A DNA stretch of 64,000 nt from Algoriphagus pacificus (GTDB lineage Bacteria > Bacteroidota > Bacteroidia > Cytophagales > Cyclobacteriaceae): contig NZ_JAFKCU010000001.1 in assembly GCF_017254845.1 (NCBI RefSeq), positions 703,048 through 767,047 on the forward strand. Direction: 5' to 3'. Shown here one piece after another: positions 27,035 to 35,232 of this stretch. Under the pieces are notes generated by a model. It was not told where the DNA came from, searched no databases, and saw only the letters and a list, made by a program, of their open reading frames with translations. The translations under genes were made by a program, and so were the position numbers. Positions within the stretch are counted from its first letter, which is position 1. The number at the start of each line of letters is the position of its first letter.

Positions 27035-28713
27035 GGAGTAATTTCGCTGTTTTGCAATCCCGTTTGAGGTGTTGCTTTGATCAAAACGTCCTCAACTGTC
27101 CAACCTGCCTTGACAATTATATCCTGAGTATTGGTCTTCGGGTCAATAAAGTAAAACACTCTTTCTGCGTGCCTTTTCTCTTTGAAATTGGCTGGATCCC
27201 AGCGTCTATTTCCATTTGAATCCTCTATAACCCGAATTTTATAGGTTGCGGGTTCAATCAATGTAAGTGTGAATGCATTTCCCTCAGAAAGGTAGAGTTC
27301 TTTGTTTATTTGTGATTTTGTATCAATCAATTGGATAATGAAAGGACCTTTTGCTCCAGTGATTGTTCCAGATAATTTATCTGCCAAAGTTTCTCTTTTC
27401 AATTTTCGATAGTTTGCTGAAAGTACTGCTTTATTATATTGATTTTCTATGTCCAAAAAAGTGGAATCAGCTGCTTTTATTGTGAAAATCTCCTTAGAAA
27501 GGGTATCTGGAATGGTCAATATGATCTGTAGCTTATCTCTTTTTAAAGAATCTTCCATTCGAACCATTTCAGGATTTATCTGAATGAACGAAGCTGTATC
27601 ATAGGAGACAAATAGAGAATCATAATTGATATCCATCACTGGTTTGTTGAAGCTTAATTCTATCAATAAATCTTGGTAGAAGTTTTTCCCCGAGTTTGCT
27701 GTGAAAGTCAGATCTTCTTTTCGTCTTTCTGATTCAGGAAATTTGGCATAGATAGCTGTATCAACTTTAAAGCTTAAAGAATCCTGTGCTTTTATCTCAA
27801 ATAGTAGACTATCTGCTTTTGTCTCTTTAGAATAAAGAGTTATTCGCTTATCACCTACAGTATAGAATATGTCTTGGCCCAACAATTCATTTTTCAGCTC
27901 GATATTTAATGGATCTTTGTTGAAAACCAAATCGTAATTTGAACCTGCTGCCGAAGATCTTGTAAGTTTCAATTCTGTTAGATCTGCTTTGGACAAGTTA
28001 AAATTTACTCCATCTATATTTTGAGTGATGCTTATTGTATCTAAGATGAAGTCATAAATCTCACTTTTATACTCACCTTTTAGTGTGTTGTTTTGATCAT
28101 TCCAGGCATAGGCTCGGTAATCACCGGCCTTGATATTACTTATCATAAACTTGCCTAAGGAATCAGCTTGAGAGAGATAGTAAGGTTGGGCAGTAAATAA
28201 ATCCGTGGTATCATTTTTTTCATAGAGACCTACTATCACATTCTCGTATTCAAAACCTCTTTCCGGAAAATAATTATTAACTGTGCCGCTGAATGTGAGA
28301 CTGTCAATAGAATCACCAGTGGAGAAAACTAGTTTGAGGTTTTCTGTTGGATTTCCTTCCGATAAGTCTTCTACTGATTTTTGGAAGTTGAAAACATAAG
28401 TTGTGTTATCTTCTAATTCCTGATTTAATTCGATTTTTATCGTGTTTTTCAGAGAAGTCACAATCAATTCATCCTTATCCAATTTTGGAGTGATGATGAT
28501 GTTTTTATTAGGATTATCAAGTTTGATATATTCATCAAATACGATGAGAATTTCCTCTGGATTTTGATTTAAGCTTTGATCTGCTGGGTACATTTCCAAA
28601 ACCACAGGTGGATCTTCATCTCTTGGGCCACCCATAGGGGTACTTTGTTTAGCACATGCGTATAGCAAGATTAGAGCAAGGAGGAAAATTCCTATGTTAA
28701 CTAAGTTTTTCAC
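27022..28713 (-). CDS. Ig-like (SbsA/Big_5) domain lipoprotein
   Basis: A 563-residue predicted lipoprotein (LLYAC, Cys20, then AKQSTPMGGPRDEDPP). The N-terminal Ig-like domain (about 35-135) matches the SbsA/Big_5 type common in Bacteroidota (ILIVFDEYIKLDNPNKNIIITP to TYVFNFQKSVEDL). A carboxypeptidase-like fold follows, then beta-rich repeats with conserved NGNRRWDPANF near the C-terminus. No enzymatic motif is visible; a structural or envelope role is inferred. It starts with GTG (28713), overlapping the TGA of the methyltransferase gene upstream (GTGA). Its final codons carry the last DnaA box of the putative origin. Confidence 0.88.
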   Translation of the reverse strand: MKNLVNIGIFLLALILLYACAKQSTPMGGPRDEDPPVVLEMYPADQSLNQNPEEILIVFDEYIKLDNPNKNIIITPKLDKDELIVTSLKNTIKIELNQELEDNTTYVFNFQKSVEDLSEGNPTENLKLVFSTGDSIDSLTFSGTVNNYFPERGFEYENVIVGLYEKNDTTDLFTAQPYYLSQADSLGKFMISNIKAGDYRAYAWNDQNNTLKGEYKSEIYDFILDTISITQNIDGVNFNLSKADLTELKLTRSSAAGSNYDLVFNKDPLNIELKNELLGQDIFYTVGDKRITLYSKETKADSLLFEIKAQDSLSFKVDTAIYAKFPESERRKEDLTFTANSGKNFYQDLLIELSFNKPVMDINYDSLFVSYDTASFIQINPEMVRMEDSLKRDKLQIILTIPDTLSKEIFTIKAADSTFLDIENQYNKAVLSANYRKLKRETLADKLSGTITGAKGPFIIQLIDTKSQINKELYLSEGNAFTLTLIEPATYKIRVIEDSNGNRRWDPANFKEKRHAERVFYFIDPKTNTQDIIVKAGWTVEDVLIKATPQTGLQNSEITPVDN

Positions 28714-29606
28714 TTCTTTTTAAAAATAAAGAGGTTGCTGGAATACTTTCCTGAATGACCTTTAGCGATTTTATTGGAGTCCCAACCAGATTTTACCGCC
28801 TTAAGGTATTTAGAAATCAAATTTTGCTTGGGCTTTGTATAGCCTTCGGAAAGTAAGGATACATAATAACTGTCAAAAGGCATGGGTACAGTTCTAACCA
28901 AATCCAAATCGAAAATCTGTTCGAAGTTTGTAATAGCTGTTTCATCAAAATGGTACAGGTGTCTAGGAACGTCCCATCCTGCCCAATTTTCTCGGTATTT
29001 TAGTGCATCAAAACTAGTAGGATTTGGTACTGCTATTAGTATGTAACCATCTGATTTTAAGCGTTTTATAATCTTTTTAGTCGTTTTTCTTAAGGTATGA
29101 ATATGCTCTAAAACATGGAATAAAGTAATGATGTCAAACTTCTTTTTATCCTCAAGTAATTCAATGTTTTCTAAGACTTTTCCGTCCAAAATTTGATTGG
29201 CCTGATTTCGAGCTTTTTCAGTAGGCTCTATACCTTTAATTGTCCAGCCTTTTAATTGTGCTGCTTGTAGAAACTCACCGGTTCCACATCCATAATCCAA
29301 TAATTTACCTGGTTCCTTCAGTTCTGATATCAGTTTGACTTTTTGTAGAACTGCATAATTTCTGACTTTATTATAAATCAGTTGTGTCAGGTTTTTATTG
29401 TTCTTCTCATGAGAGTAATACTCAGGGAAATCATAATAAGGCCCTATTTTTTCCTCTTTCGGTCTAGGGTTGGTAAAGAGCAAAGAGCAGTTTTGACATT
29501 TACAGATTATGAATGTCTCTTTGCTTACAGCGTGGTCTACTATCTCTTTATAATTAAGAAAAAGCCCACTTTTACAGAGTGGGCATTTAGTGAGTCTTTC
29601 GGCCAT
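28710..29606 (-). CDS. class I SAM-dependent methyltransferase with N-terminal zinc ribbon
   Basis: A 298-residue protein: four cysteines (C8, C11, C37, C40) form a zinc-ribbon, followed by a Rossmann methyltransferase with motif I LLDYGCGTGEFLQ (103-114), acidic loop GIEPTEKA, FHVLEHIHTL and the post-motif LIAVPNPTS. This is the layout of the Methyltransf_23 proteins that often act on sugars or small molecules. The target is unknown. It sits three bases after mnmG and overlaps the Ig-like lipoprotein gene by four bases, so it is part of an mnmG operon. Confidence 0.88.
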   Translation of the reverse strand: MAERLTKCPLCKSGLFLNYKEIVDHAVSKETFIICKCQNCSLLFTNPRPKEEKIGPYYDFPEYYSHEKNNKNLTQLIYNKVRNYAVLQKVKLISELKEPGKLLDYGCGTGEFLQAAQLKGWTIKGIEPTEKARNQANQILDGKVLENIELLEDKKKFDIITLFHVLEHIHTLRKTTKKIIKRLKSDGYILIAVPNPTSFDALKYRENWAGWDVPRHLYHFDETAITNFEQIFDLDLVRTVPMPFDSYYVSLLSEGYTKPKQNLISKYLKAVKSGWDSNKIAKGHSGKYSSNLFIFKKK

Positions 29607-29609
29607 GGT

Positions 29610-31475
29610 TTATCTTCCTAAATATACTGTAAGGATGGAAAGGTCTGCAGGAGATACACCTGATATTCTAGAGGCTTGGCCTAGTGTTTCAGGTTTGATC
29701 TTATTCAGTTTCTGTTTTCCTTCATTGGATAAAGCAGGTATGGTCAGATAATCAAATTTCAATGGAATCTTATAGTTTTCCATGTTGCTTAATTTATCGA
29801 CCATTTGTTGTTCCTTTTCTATGTAGCTATCATATTTAATCTGGACTTCAGCCTGATCCCTGACTTCTTTAGAAAAACCTTCAAGGAATGATTTCATATC
29901 TGGATCTAGATCCATGAGTTGATCAATTCCTATCTGGGGTCTTTTCAATAATTTTTCTGCTGCAATTTTTTCCTTTATTTCAGCAGTTTGAATGGTTTCA
30001 AGACCTTCATTGATTTGATCAGGAGCTAGTTTTTTCTGTTTAAGATCATTGATTAATCTGGCAGTTTCTTTCTTTTTGTTTAGCATTTTATTCAAACGCT
30101 CTTGACTTGCCAAATTTATATCATATCCTAGCTGAGTTAATCTCAAATCTGCGTTGTCCTGTCTTAATAGCAATCTAAACTCAGCTCTGGAAGTAAACAT
30201 TCTATAAGGTTCCTCAGTGCCTTTATTAATCAAATCGTCTACCAATACTCCTATGTATGCATCTGATCTTTTTAGAAGGAATGGATCTTTTTCTTGAACT
30301 TTTAAGCTTGCATTAATTCCTGCAATTAGACCTTGAGAAGCTGCTTCTTCGTATCCGGTTGTCCCATTGATTTGTCCTGCGAAATACAAGTTTTCAATCA
30401 ATTGGGTTTCTAGAGTTAATTTTAGCTGTGTAGGTGGAAAGAAATCATATTCAATGGCATATCCAGGCCTAAACATTTTGGCATTCTCAAAACCCGGAAT
30501 CTTTTGTATTGCTTTGTATTGAACATCTTCAGGAAGAGAAGTTGAAAATCCGTTGACATAAATTTCTACTGTATCCCAGCCTTCCGGTTCTACAAATATT
30601 TGATGTCTTTCTCTCTCTGCGAATCTATTGATCTTGTCCTCTATTGAAGGGCAGTATCGTGGTCCAAGACCTTGAATTCGTCCATTGAACATTGGAGAGC
30701 GATCAAATCCCTCTTCTAATGTTTCATGGACTTCTTTATTTGTATAGGTTATCCAGCAAGTTCTTTGCTCTTTGATTGGGCTTGTTTCATCAGAATAACT
30801 GAATTTCTCAGGGTTTTCGTCTCCGTACTGTACTTCCATTTTGGAGTAATCCAGACTTCTGCCATCCACTCTTGGTGGAGTCCCCGTTTTCATTCTTCCT
30901 GATTCGAAACCTAATGAAACCAGTTGTTCAGTAATTCCTTTAGCTGCTGATTCACCTGTTCTACCTCCTCCAAACTGTTTTTCACCAATATGGATGATTC
31001 CATTTAAGAATGTTCCATTGGTTAGAACTACACTTTCTGACTCTATTTCTATCCCAATACTTGTTCTGACGCCTTTGATTCTACCATCCTTTACTAAAAT
31101 TCCGGTTATCATTTCTTGCCAGAAATCTACATTTGGAGTTTGTTCTAGAGCTAATCTCCATTCCTCCGCAAATCTCATTCTATCATTTTGTGACCTTGGA
31201 GACCACATAGCAGGACCTTTTGATCTATTGAGCATCCTGAATTGGATCATAGATTTATCAGAAATTATCCCTGACATCCCTCCAAGAGCATCTATTTCAC
31301 GAACTATTTGCCCTTTTGCTACCCCACCCATTGCAGGATTGCATGACATCTGGGCAATAGTATTCATGTTCATAGTACAAAGAAGAACCTTTGAACCCAT
31401 TTTTGCGGCAGCATGTGCGGCTTCACAACCGGCATGTCCAGCCCCTACTACTATGACATCATATTTTGGAAACAT
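29610..31475 (-). CDS. mnmG: tRNA uridine-5-carboxymethylaminomethyl modification enzyme MnmG (GidA)
   Basis: With MnmE, MnmG forms the cmnm5 group on wobble uridine 34 of several tRNAs, using FAD and NADH. The 621-residue protein shows the N-terminal FAD motif VVGAGHAGCEAA, the SCNPAMGGVAKGQIVREIDALGG signature region, GTFLNGIIHIGE, the KTGTPPRVDG motif, the NGTTGYEEAA(S)QGLIAG segment and the C-terminal YLGR ending. It is a common neighbour of oriC across bacteria, which supports the origin call. The 67-base gap upstream holds the two parS sites. Confidence 0.98.
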   Translation of the reverse strand: MFPKYDVIVVGAGHAGCEAAHAAAKMGSKVLLCTMNMNTIAQMSCNPAMGGVAKGQIVREIDALGGMSGIISDKSMIQFRMLNRSKGPAMWSPRSQNDRMRFAEEWRLALEQTPNVDFWQEMITGILVKDGRIKGVRTSIGIEIESESVVLTNGTFLNGIIHIGEKQFGGGRTGESAAKGITEQLVSLGFESGRMKTGTPPRVDGRSLDYSKMEVQYGDENPEKFSYSDETSPIKEQRTCWITYTNKEVHETLEEGFDRSPMFNGRIQGLGPRYCPSIEDKINRFAERERHQIFVEPEGWDTVEIYVNGFSTSLPEDVQYKAIQKIPGFENAKMFRPGYAIEYDFFPPTQLKLTLETQLIENLYFAGQINGTTGYEEAASQGLIAGINASLKVQEKDPFLLKRSDAYIGVLVDDLINKGTEEPYRMFTSRAEFRLLLRQDNADLRLTQLGYDINLASQERLNKMLNKKKETARLINDLKQKKLAPDQINEGLETIQTAEIKEKIAAEKLLKRPQIGIDQLMDLDPDMKSFLEGFSKEVRDQAEVQIKYDSYIEKEQQMVDKLSNMENYKIPLKFDYLTIPALSNEGKQKLNKIKPETLGQASRISGVSPADLSILTVYLGR

Positions 31476-31490
31476 GATTCTATTTATTAC

Positions 31491-31506
31491 TGTTCCACGT
31501 GAAACA
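31491..31506 (+). other. parS site 1 (ParB-binding)
   Basis: TGTTCCACGTGAAACA matches the conserved chromosomal parS sequence TGTTNCACGTGAAACA at every position. It lies 16 bases upstream of the mnmG ATG. Confidence 0.93.
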
Positions 31507-31526
31507 GTTCGTGTTAATTGCTGAAC

Positions 31527-31542
31527 TGTTTCACGTGGAACA
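31527..31542 (-). other. parS site 2 (ParB-binding), inverted
   Basis: TGTTTCACGTGGAACA, the exact reverse complement of site 1. The two sites with their flanks form a perfect 20-base inverted repeat (31491-31510 / 31523-31542) with a 12-base spacer, ending at the ybeY stop. Confidence 0.93.
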
Positions 31543-31968
31543 CTAGGTTGATTTAAATAAATTTATTGCGAACTCCTCTTTGGCTCGCATGATTTTAGCT
31601 TCAGACTTCTTCTTGTCTTTGTATCCCATCAAGTGGAATAAACCATGACTGATGACTCTACTTAATTCGTCTTCAATAGAAGTTTGATGCTTTTCAGAAT
31701 TTTCCTTTACGCGATCAATACTTATAAAGATGTCTCCTTCAATTTCCGAATCTCCTTCAGAGTTATCAAAAGTGATGATATCTGTGTAAGTATGATGGTT
31801 TAGGTATTCGACATTGATTGAGTACAAATACTCGTCACTGCAGAAAATATAATTCAAATCTACGATTTTGAAGCTTTCTGTTTCTGCTATTGATTTTAAC
31901 CATTTCTTCCTTGCTAGTTTCTTGCTGAGTTGAAATGGAGTTTCTTCTTGAAAGAAATTAATTGCCAT
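31543..31968 (-). CDS. ybeY: endoribonuclease YbeY
   Basis: A 141-residue zinc-dependent RNase of 16S rRNA 3'-end maturation and ribosome quality control. The metal motif is HGLFHLMGYKD (H108, H112, D118). Here the third ligand is Asp in place of the His of E. coli, a known variant in Bacteroidota. The TDIITFDNSE segment (62-71) is also typical. It is separated by two bases from the RsbW-like kinase gene upstream and by the parS sites from mnmG downstream, so the sites lie in the transcribed or 3' region of this operon. Confidence 0.95.
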   Translation of the reverse strand: MAINFFQEETPFQLSKKLARKKWLKSIAETESFKIVDLNYIFCSDEYLYSINVEYLNHHTYTDIITFDNSEGDSEIEGDIFISIDRVKENSEKHQTSIEDELSRVISHGLFHLMGYKDKKKSEAKIMRAKEEFAINLFKST

Positions 31969-31970
31969 GA

Positions 31971-32372
31971 TTAATTCATGTAGAAAGATAAAATGGTCTT
32001 TCTACCATCTTCTTCAAATTTTACCTCGTCACTCAAATGCTTGATCAGGAAAATGCCTCTACCTCCTGTTTTTTCAATATTCTCAGGTGCCGTTGGATCT
32101 TTCAATTCATTGTAGTCAAATCCTGGACCTTCGTCTTGAATAATGAATCTTAGAAGTTGATCTTCCATGAATAATTCCAAATGGACCAGTTTATTCTTGT
32201 CATGTTGGTTTCCATGAATAATGGCATTGCTGATACATTCTGTAACCGAAATCATGATATTTCCATAGATATCATCATTGATTTCGAAGTTTTCCCGAGC
32301 ATTGTCGATAAAACTTTCGATTATTTTAATATTCTCAATTAGAGAAGGAATGGAAATTTTAATTGATTTCAT
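31971..32372 (-). CDS. RsbW-like ATP-binding protein (HATPase, anti-sigma factor kinase-like)
   Basis: A 133-residue stand-alone GHKL ATPase domain. Seen: the N-box VTECISNAIIHGNQHDKNK, the G1 box DEGPGFD, and GGRGIFLIKHLSDEV. Known relatives (RsbW, SpoIIAB) bind and phosphorylate anti-anti-sigma factors. No partner sigma factor or antagonist is next to it, so its target is not known. It precedes ybeY with a two-base gap and follows exonuclease III after 36 bases. Confidence 0.9.
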   Translation of the reverse strand: MKSIKISIPSLIENIKIIESFIDNARENFEINDDIYGNIMISVTECISNAIIHGNQHDKNKLVHLELFMEDQLLRFIIQDEGPGFDYNELKDPTAPENIEKTGGRGIFLIKHLSDEVKFEEDGRKTILSFYMN

Positions 32373-32408
32373 CTATGGTCTTCTTTCAATGATCAATAGT
32401 AATTCAGT

Positions 32409-33170
32409 TTACGCTATTTCTAGTAAAATCGGACAATGATCCGAATGTTTGGCTTCTGGTAAAATTACAGAACTTTTCAGCCTGTCATTCATTTCGCTTG
32501 TAGCCATGTGATAATCGATTCTCCAACCTAAATTTTTTACCCGGGCATTTGCTCTATAACTCCACCAAGTATAATGGTGTGGATCGGAATTGAAATGTCT
32601 GAAAGTATCGGTAAATCCACTTTCAGTAAATTTATCCATCCAAGCACGCTCTTCAGGTAAAAAGCCAGAGCTATTTTTATTGGAAATAGGATTATGAATA
32701 TCGATAGCCTTATGGCAGATATTATAATCTCCGCTCAAAATCAGGTTTGGTTTTGTCTTTTTTAAATCCTGCATGTATCCATATATATCGTCAAGAAATT
32801 CATATTTGAAGCTTTGACGAATATCACCTGTAGTCCCTGAAGGAAAATAGGCAGACAAAAAAGAGAAATTATCAAACTCAAGTTCTAGCAATCTCCCTTC
32901 GTCATCATACTTATTTAATCCCATCCCATGAGTTACAGATTTTGGAGTTACTTTACTCAAAATTGCTACTCCGCTATACCCCTTTTTTTGAGCTGGATAC
33001 CAATAAATCTCATACCCTAAATCCTTGAAAATTGATTGGTCAATTTGATTTTCATCTGCCTTAACTTCCTGTAAACCAACTACTTCTGGATTAACGGCTT
33101 TCAGCCAATCTACGAACCCTTTGTTCATAGCAGCCCTGATTCCGTTTACATTATAGGAGACAATTTTCAT
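32409..33170 (-). CDS. xth: exodeoxyribonuclease III / AP endonuclease
   Basis: Base-excision repair enzyme that cleaves 5' of abasic sites and has 3'-exonuclease activity. The 253-residue protein has the full set of family motifs: VSYNVNGIR, LQEVK with metal Glu35, YSGVAILSK, SGDYNICHKAIDIHNP, the WWSYR segment and the catalytic SDHCPI near the C-terminus. The ATG at 33170 lies three bases after the stop of the small hypothetical gene. An alternative assignment to a different EEP-family nuclease is unlikely given the length and motif set. Confidence 0.96.
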   Translation of the reverse strand: MKIVSYNVNGIRAAMNKGFVDWLKAVNPEVVGLQEVKADENQIDQSIFKDLGYEIYWYPAQKKGYSGVAILSKVTPKSVTHGMGLNKYDDEGRLLELEFDNFSFLSAYFPSGTTGDIRQSFKYEFLDDIYGYMQDLKKTKPNLILSGDYNICHKAIDIHNPISNKNSSGFLPEERAWMDKFTESGFTDTFRHFNSDPHHYTWWSYRANARVKNLGWRIDYHMATSEMNDRLKSSVILPEAKHSDHCPILLEIA

Positions 33171-33173
33171 GGA

Positions 33174-33536
33174 TTACTTTATTTCTATTTCGTACTCTTT
33201 TTCGAAGTATTCGAGTACTTGTATTTTTAAATATTTTTCTTGCTCAAGCAAATCAAAGTGAGGAAGCTCTTTCACTAGCTTCCAATGAGGCCAACCTTCC
33301 TGATCTACGAAGTCCAATTCGTAAAATCCATCATAGCTCAATACTTTACAAACAGCAATATGCATCAAATCTTGCTTTTGCTCTTTTGAAAAGGTTTTAT
33401 TGCCTTGGCCTAGCTCCTGGACACCTATCAAAAACAAAACGCCATTTAGATCGGATGGTTTCTTCCCAATAGTTTCTTTTAAACCATCCAACAGCTTCGA
33501 CCATCTTTTTTCCAGATCTAAATCCTTCTTAAACAT
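33174..33536 (-). CDS. conserved hypothetical protein
   Basis: A 120-residue acidic cytoplasmic protein without signal or membrane segments. It has an N-terminal helical part, a central LNGVLFLIGVQELGQG, and a C-terminal LKIQVLEYFEKEYEIEIK. I cannot assign a family. It sits eight bases after the AhpD-like gene and three bases before exonuclease III, inside an operon, so it is a real gene and not a chance frame. Confidence 0.75.
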   Translation of the reverse strand: MFKKDLDLEKRWSKLLDGLKETIGKKPSDLNGVLFLIGVQELGQGNKTFSKEQKQDLMHIAVCKVLSYDGFYELDFVDQEGWPHWKLVKELPHFDLLEQEKYLKIQVLEYFEKEYEIEIK

Positions 33537-33544
33537 CTTATAAA

Positions 33545-33886
33545 TTATTGATTTTCAAGTTGTTCCCAGTATTCTGTTGCTCTTCTTAAATGTGGAATAA
33601 CAATAGTACCGCCGATCAAAGTGGCTATGGAAAATACCTCAAATATTTCAGTTTTATTGATTCCTACCTCATGGCACTTGCCCAAATGGTATTTGATGCA
33701 ATCATCACATCTCAAAACCATCGAGCATGCGAGTCCTAACATTTCTTTGGTTTTGATATCAAGCGAACCTTCTGCATAAGCATTGGTATCCAAATTAAAG
33801 ATCCTCTTGATCACTTTATTGTCAGAGTCCAGAACCTTTTCATTCATCTTGGCTCTGTATTCATTGAATTCCTCTATGAGATTCAT
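33545..33886 (-). CDS. carboxymuconolactone decarboxylase / AhpD-like protein
   Basis: A 113-residue member of the CMD/AhpD family with the redox motif CDDCIKYH (C60, C63, H67), which in AhpD relays electrons to a peroxidase. The cysteines and histidine are intact, which favours a thiol-redox role over aromatic decarboxylation. No ahpC is nearby. The gene is the first of a minus-strand operon and is divergent from comF, with about 83 bases between the two starts. Confidence 0.9.
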   Translation of the reverse strand: MNLIEEFNEYRAKMNEKVLDSDNKVIKRIFNLDTNAYAEGSLDIKTKEMLGLACSMVLRCDDCIKYHLGKCHEVGINKTEIFEVFSIATLIGGTIVIPHLRRATEYWEQLENQ

Positions 33887-33969
33887 TAAATTAACAGTTT
33901 AGGATACACATTTACAGGCAAATATAACAGGTATTCGCCCGTGGTTTTCACTAACAGAACTTTTTGATA

Positions 33970-34662
33970 ATGGGTTTACTATTTTTAAAAGATTTTTTTG
34001 ATCTGATTTTCCCCAGAAACTGCGATTTGTGTGGTCGGAGTTTATTTGATTTTGAGAATTGCCTCTGTAAAATTTGTGTTGGAACTCTTCCTAAAACACT
34101 CTACCATATCATGCCTTCTGACAATGATTTGACTGAAAAACTAAAAGGACTGACCCAAATCAATAAAGCGATGGCTTTTTTGAGGTTTACCAAAGAGGGA
34201 ATGAGTCAAAAAATACTGCATAAACTGAAATACAGAAATAAACCCCAGATCGGGATAAAATTAGGAAATCTTTATGGTCAGGAATTATTTAAAACCGGAT
34301 TTGCTGAGGACTGGGATTTGATTATACCCGTGCCTTTACACCCTATGAAGCAAAGAAGAAGGGGTTATAACCAAAGCGAGGAGTTTGCAAGAGGACTTTC
34401 AGAAGCTATGAATATCCCGTGGAAACCCCTGTTGATCAGAGAGAAATTTACTGAAACCCAAACGAAAAAGAGTAGGATCCAACGAATGAGTAATGTTGAG
34501 GATGTATTTAAGCTCAATACCCAGGAAACCCCAAATGGATTGAAAATTTTATTGGTTGACGATGTAATAACTACAGGTGCTACACTTTGTGCCTGTGCAA
34601 ATGTGCTTTTGGCTAATGGTGCAAAAACAGTAGATTTGGTCACCATTGCAGCTGGAAAATAA
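33970..34662 (+). CDS. ComF family protein (phosphoribosyltransferase-like)
   Basis: A 230-residue protein with the N-terminal zinc-finger cysteines C18, C21, C31 and C36 (CDLCG…CKIC) and a C-terminal phosphoribosyltransferase fold with the PRPP motif LLVDDVITTGAT (Asp197, Asp198). ComF/GntX proteins help natural DNA uptake in some bacteria; elsewhere their job is unclear. The ATG at 33970 was chosen over a TTG six bases earlier. It is followed after seven bases by the DinB-like gene. Confidence 0.93.
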   Translation: MGLLFLKDFFDLIFPRNCDLCGRSLFDFENCLCKICVGTLPKTLYHIMPSDNDLTEKLKGLTQINKAMAFLRFTKEGMSQKILHKLKYRNKPQIGIKLGNLYGQELFKTGFAEDWDLIIPVPLHPMKQRRRGYNQSEEFARGLSEAMNIPWKPLLIREKFTETQTKKSRIQRMSNVEDVFKLNTQETPNGLKILLVDDVITTGATLCACANVLLANGAKTVDLVTIAAGK

Positions 34663-34669
34663 CTTTACT

Positions 34670-35203
34670 ATGATTGACATCGAACTGTTGAAATATCCAA
34701 TCGGAAAATTCACTTCTCCTGAAAAAATTACTCAAGAACACCTTGCTGAGGCAATTGAAGAAATAAAAGCGCTTCCAAAGTATCTGGAATCAACGGTAAA
34801 ATCTTTATCCGAAGAACAATTGGATACTCCTTACCGACCAGGAGGCTGGACTGTAAGACAAGTGGTTCACCATTGTTCGGATAGCCATATCAATGCTTTT
34901 GTCAGGTTCAAATTGGCTTTGACAGAAAATAACCCAACCATCAAACCTTATGATGAAGCTGCTTGGGCAAATCTGGGTGATAGCAAGCTTCCCATTGAAA
35001 TCTCTATTGGTATTTTGAAAAATATCCATTTCAAATGGGGTTTAATCTTAGACCAAATGTCTCCAGAGGATTTTGAAAAAACATATTTTCATCCCGAATC
35101 CCAGAAGTCAGTACCTCTCAAAGAGGTCGCATTGATGTATTGCTGGCATGGAAAGCATCATCTTGCTCACATTCAATCATTGATGATTCGGGAAAACTGG
35201 TAA
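34670..35203 (+). CDS. YfiT/DinB-family putative metal-dependent transferase
   Basis: A 177-residue four-helix protein of the DinB/YfiT (bacillithiol-transferase-like) group. Metal ligands are visible: His in VRQVVHHCSDSH and the pair in HGKHHLAHI near the C-terminus. The ATG at 34670 gives the usual MIDIELLKYPIGKF start; a TTG inside the end of comF is less likely. Thiol partner is not known for this organism. It is followed by a short-chain dehydrogenase after 29 bases. Confidence 0.87.
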   Translation: MIDIELLKYPIGKFTSPEKITQEHLAEAIEEIKALPKYLESTVKSLSEEQLDTPYRPGGWTVRQVVHHCSDSHINAFVRFKLALTENNPTIKPYDEAAWANLGDSKLPIEISIGILKNIHFKWGLILDQMSPEDFEKTYFHPESQKSVPLKEVALMYCWHGKHHLAHIQSLMIRENW

Positions 35204-35232
35204 TAACCAACAGAAAAATTTATTCTAGGTAC

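Noticed and set aside
30994-31524. Open frame of 176 codons opposite mnmG
   Set aside because: Antisense to a conserved gene, runs across the parS sites, and has no family motif.
31491-31542. Inverted repeat read as a terminator of ybeY
   Set aside because: No T-run follows on either strand, and both arms match the parS consensus at every position, which a terminator would not.
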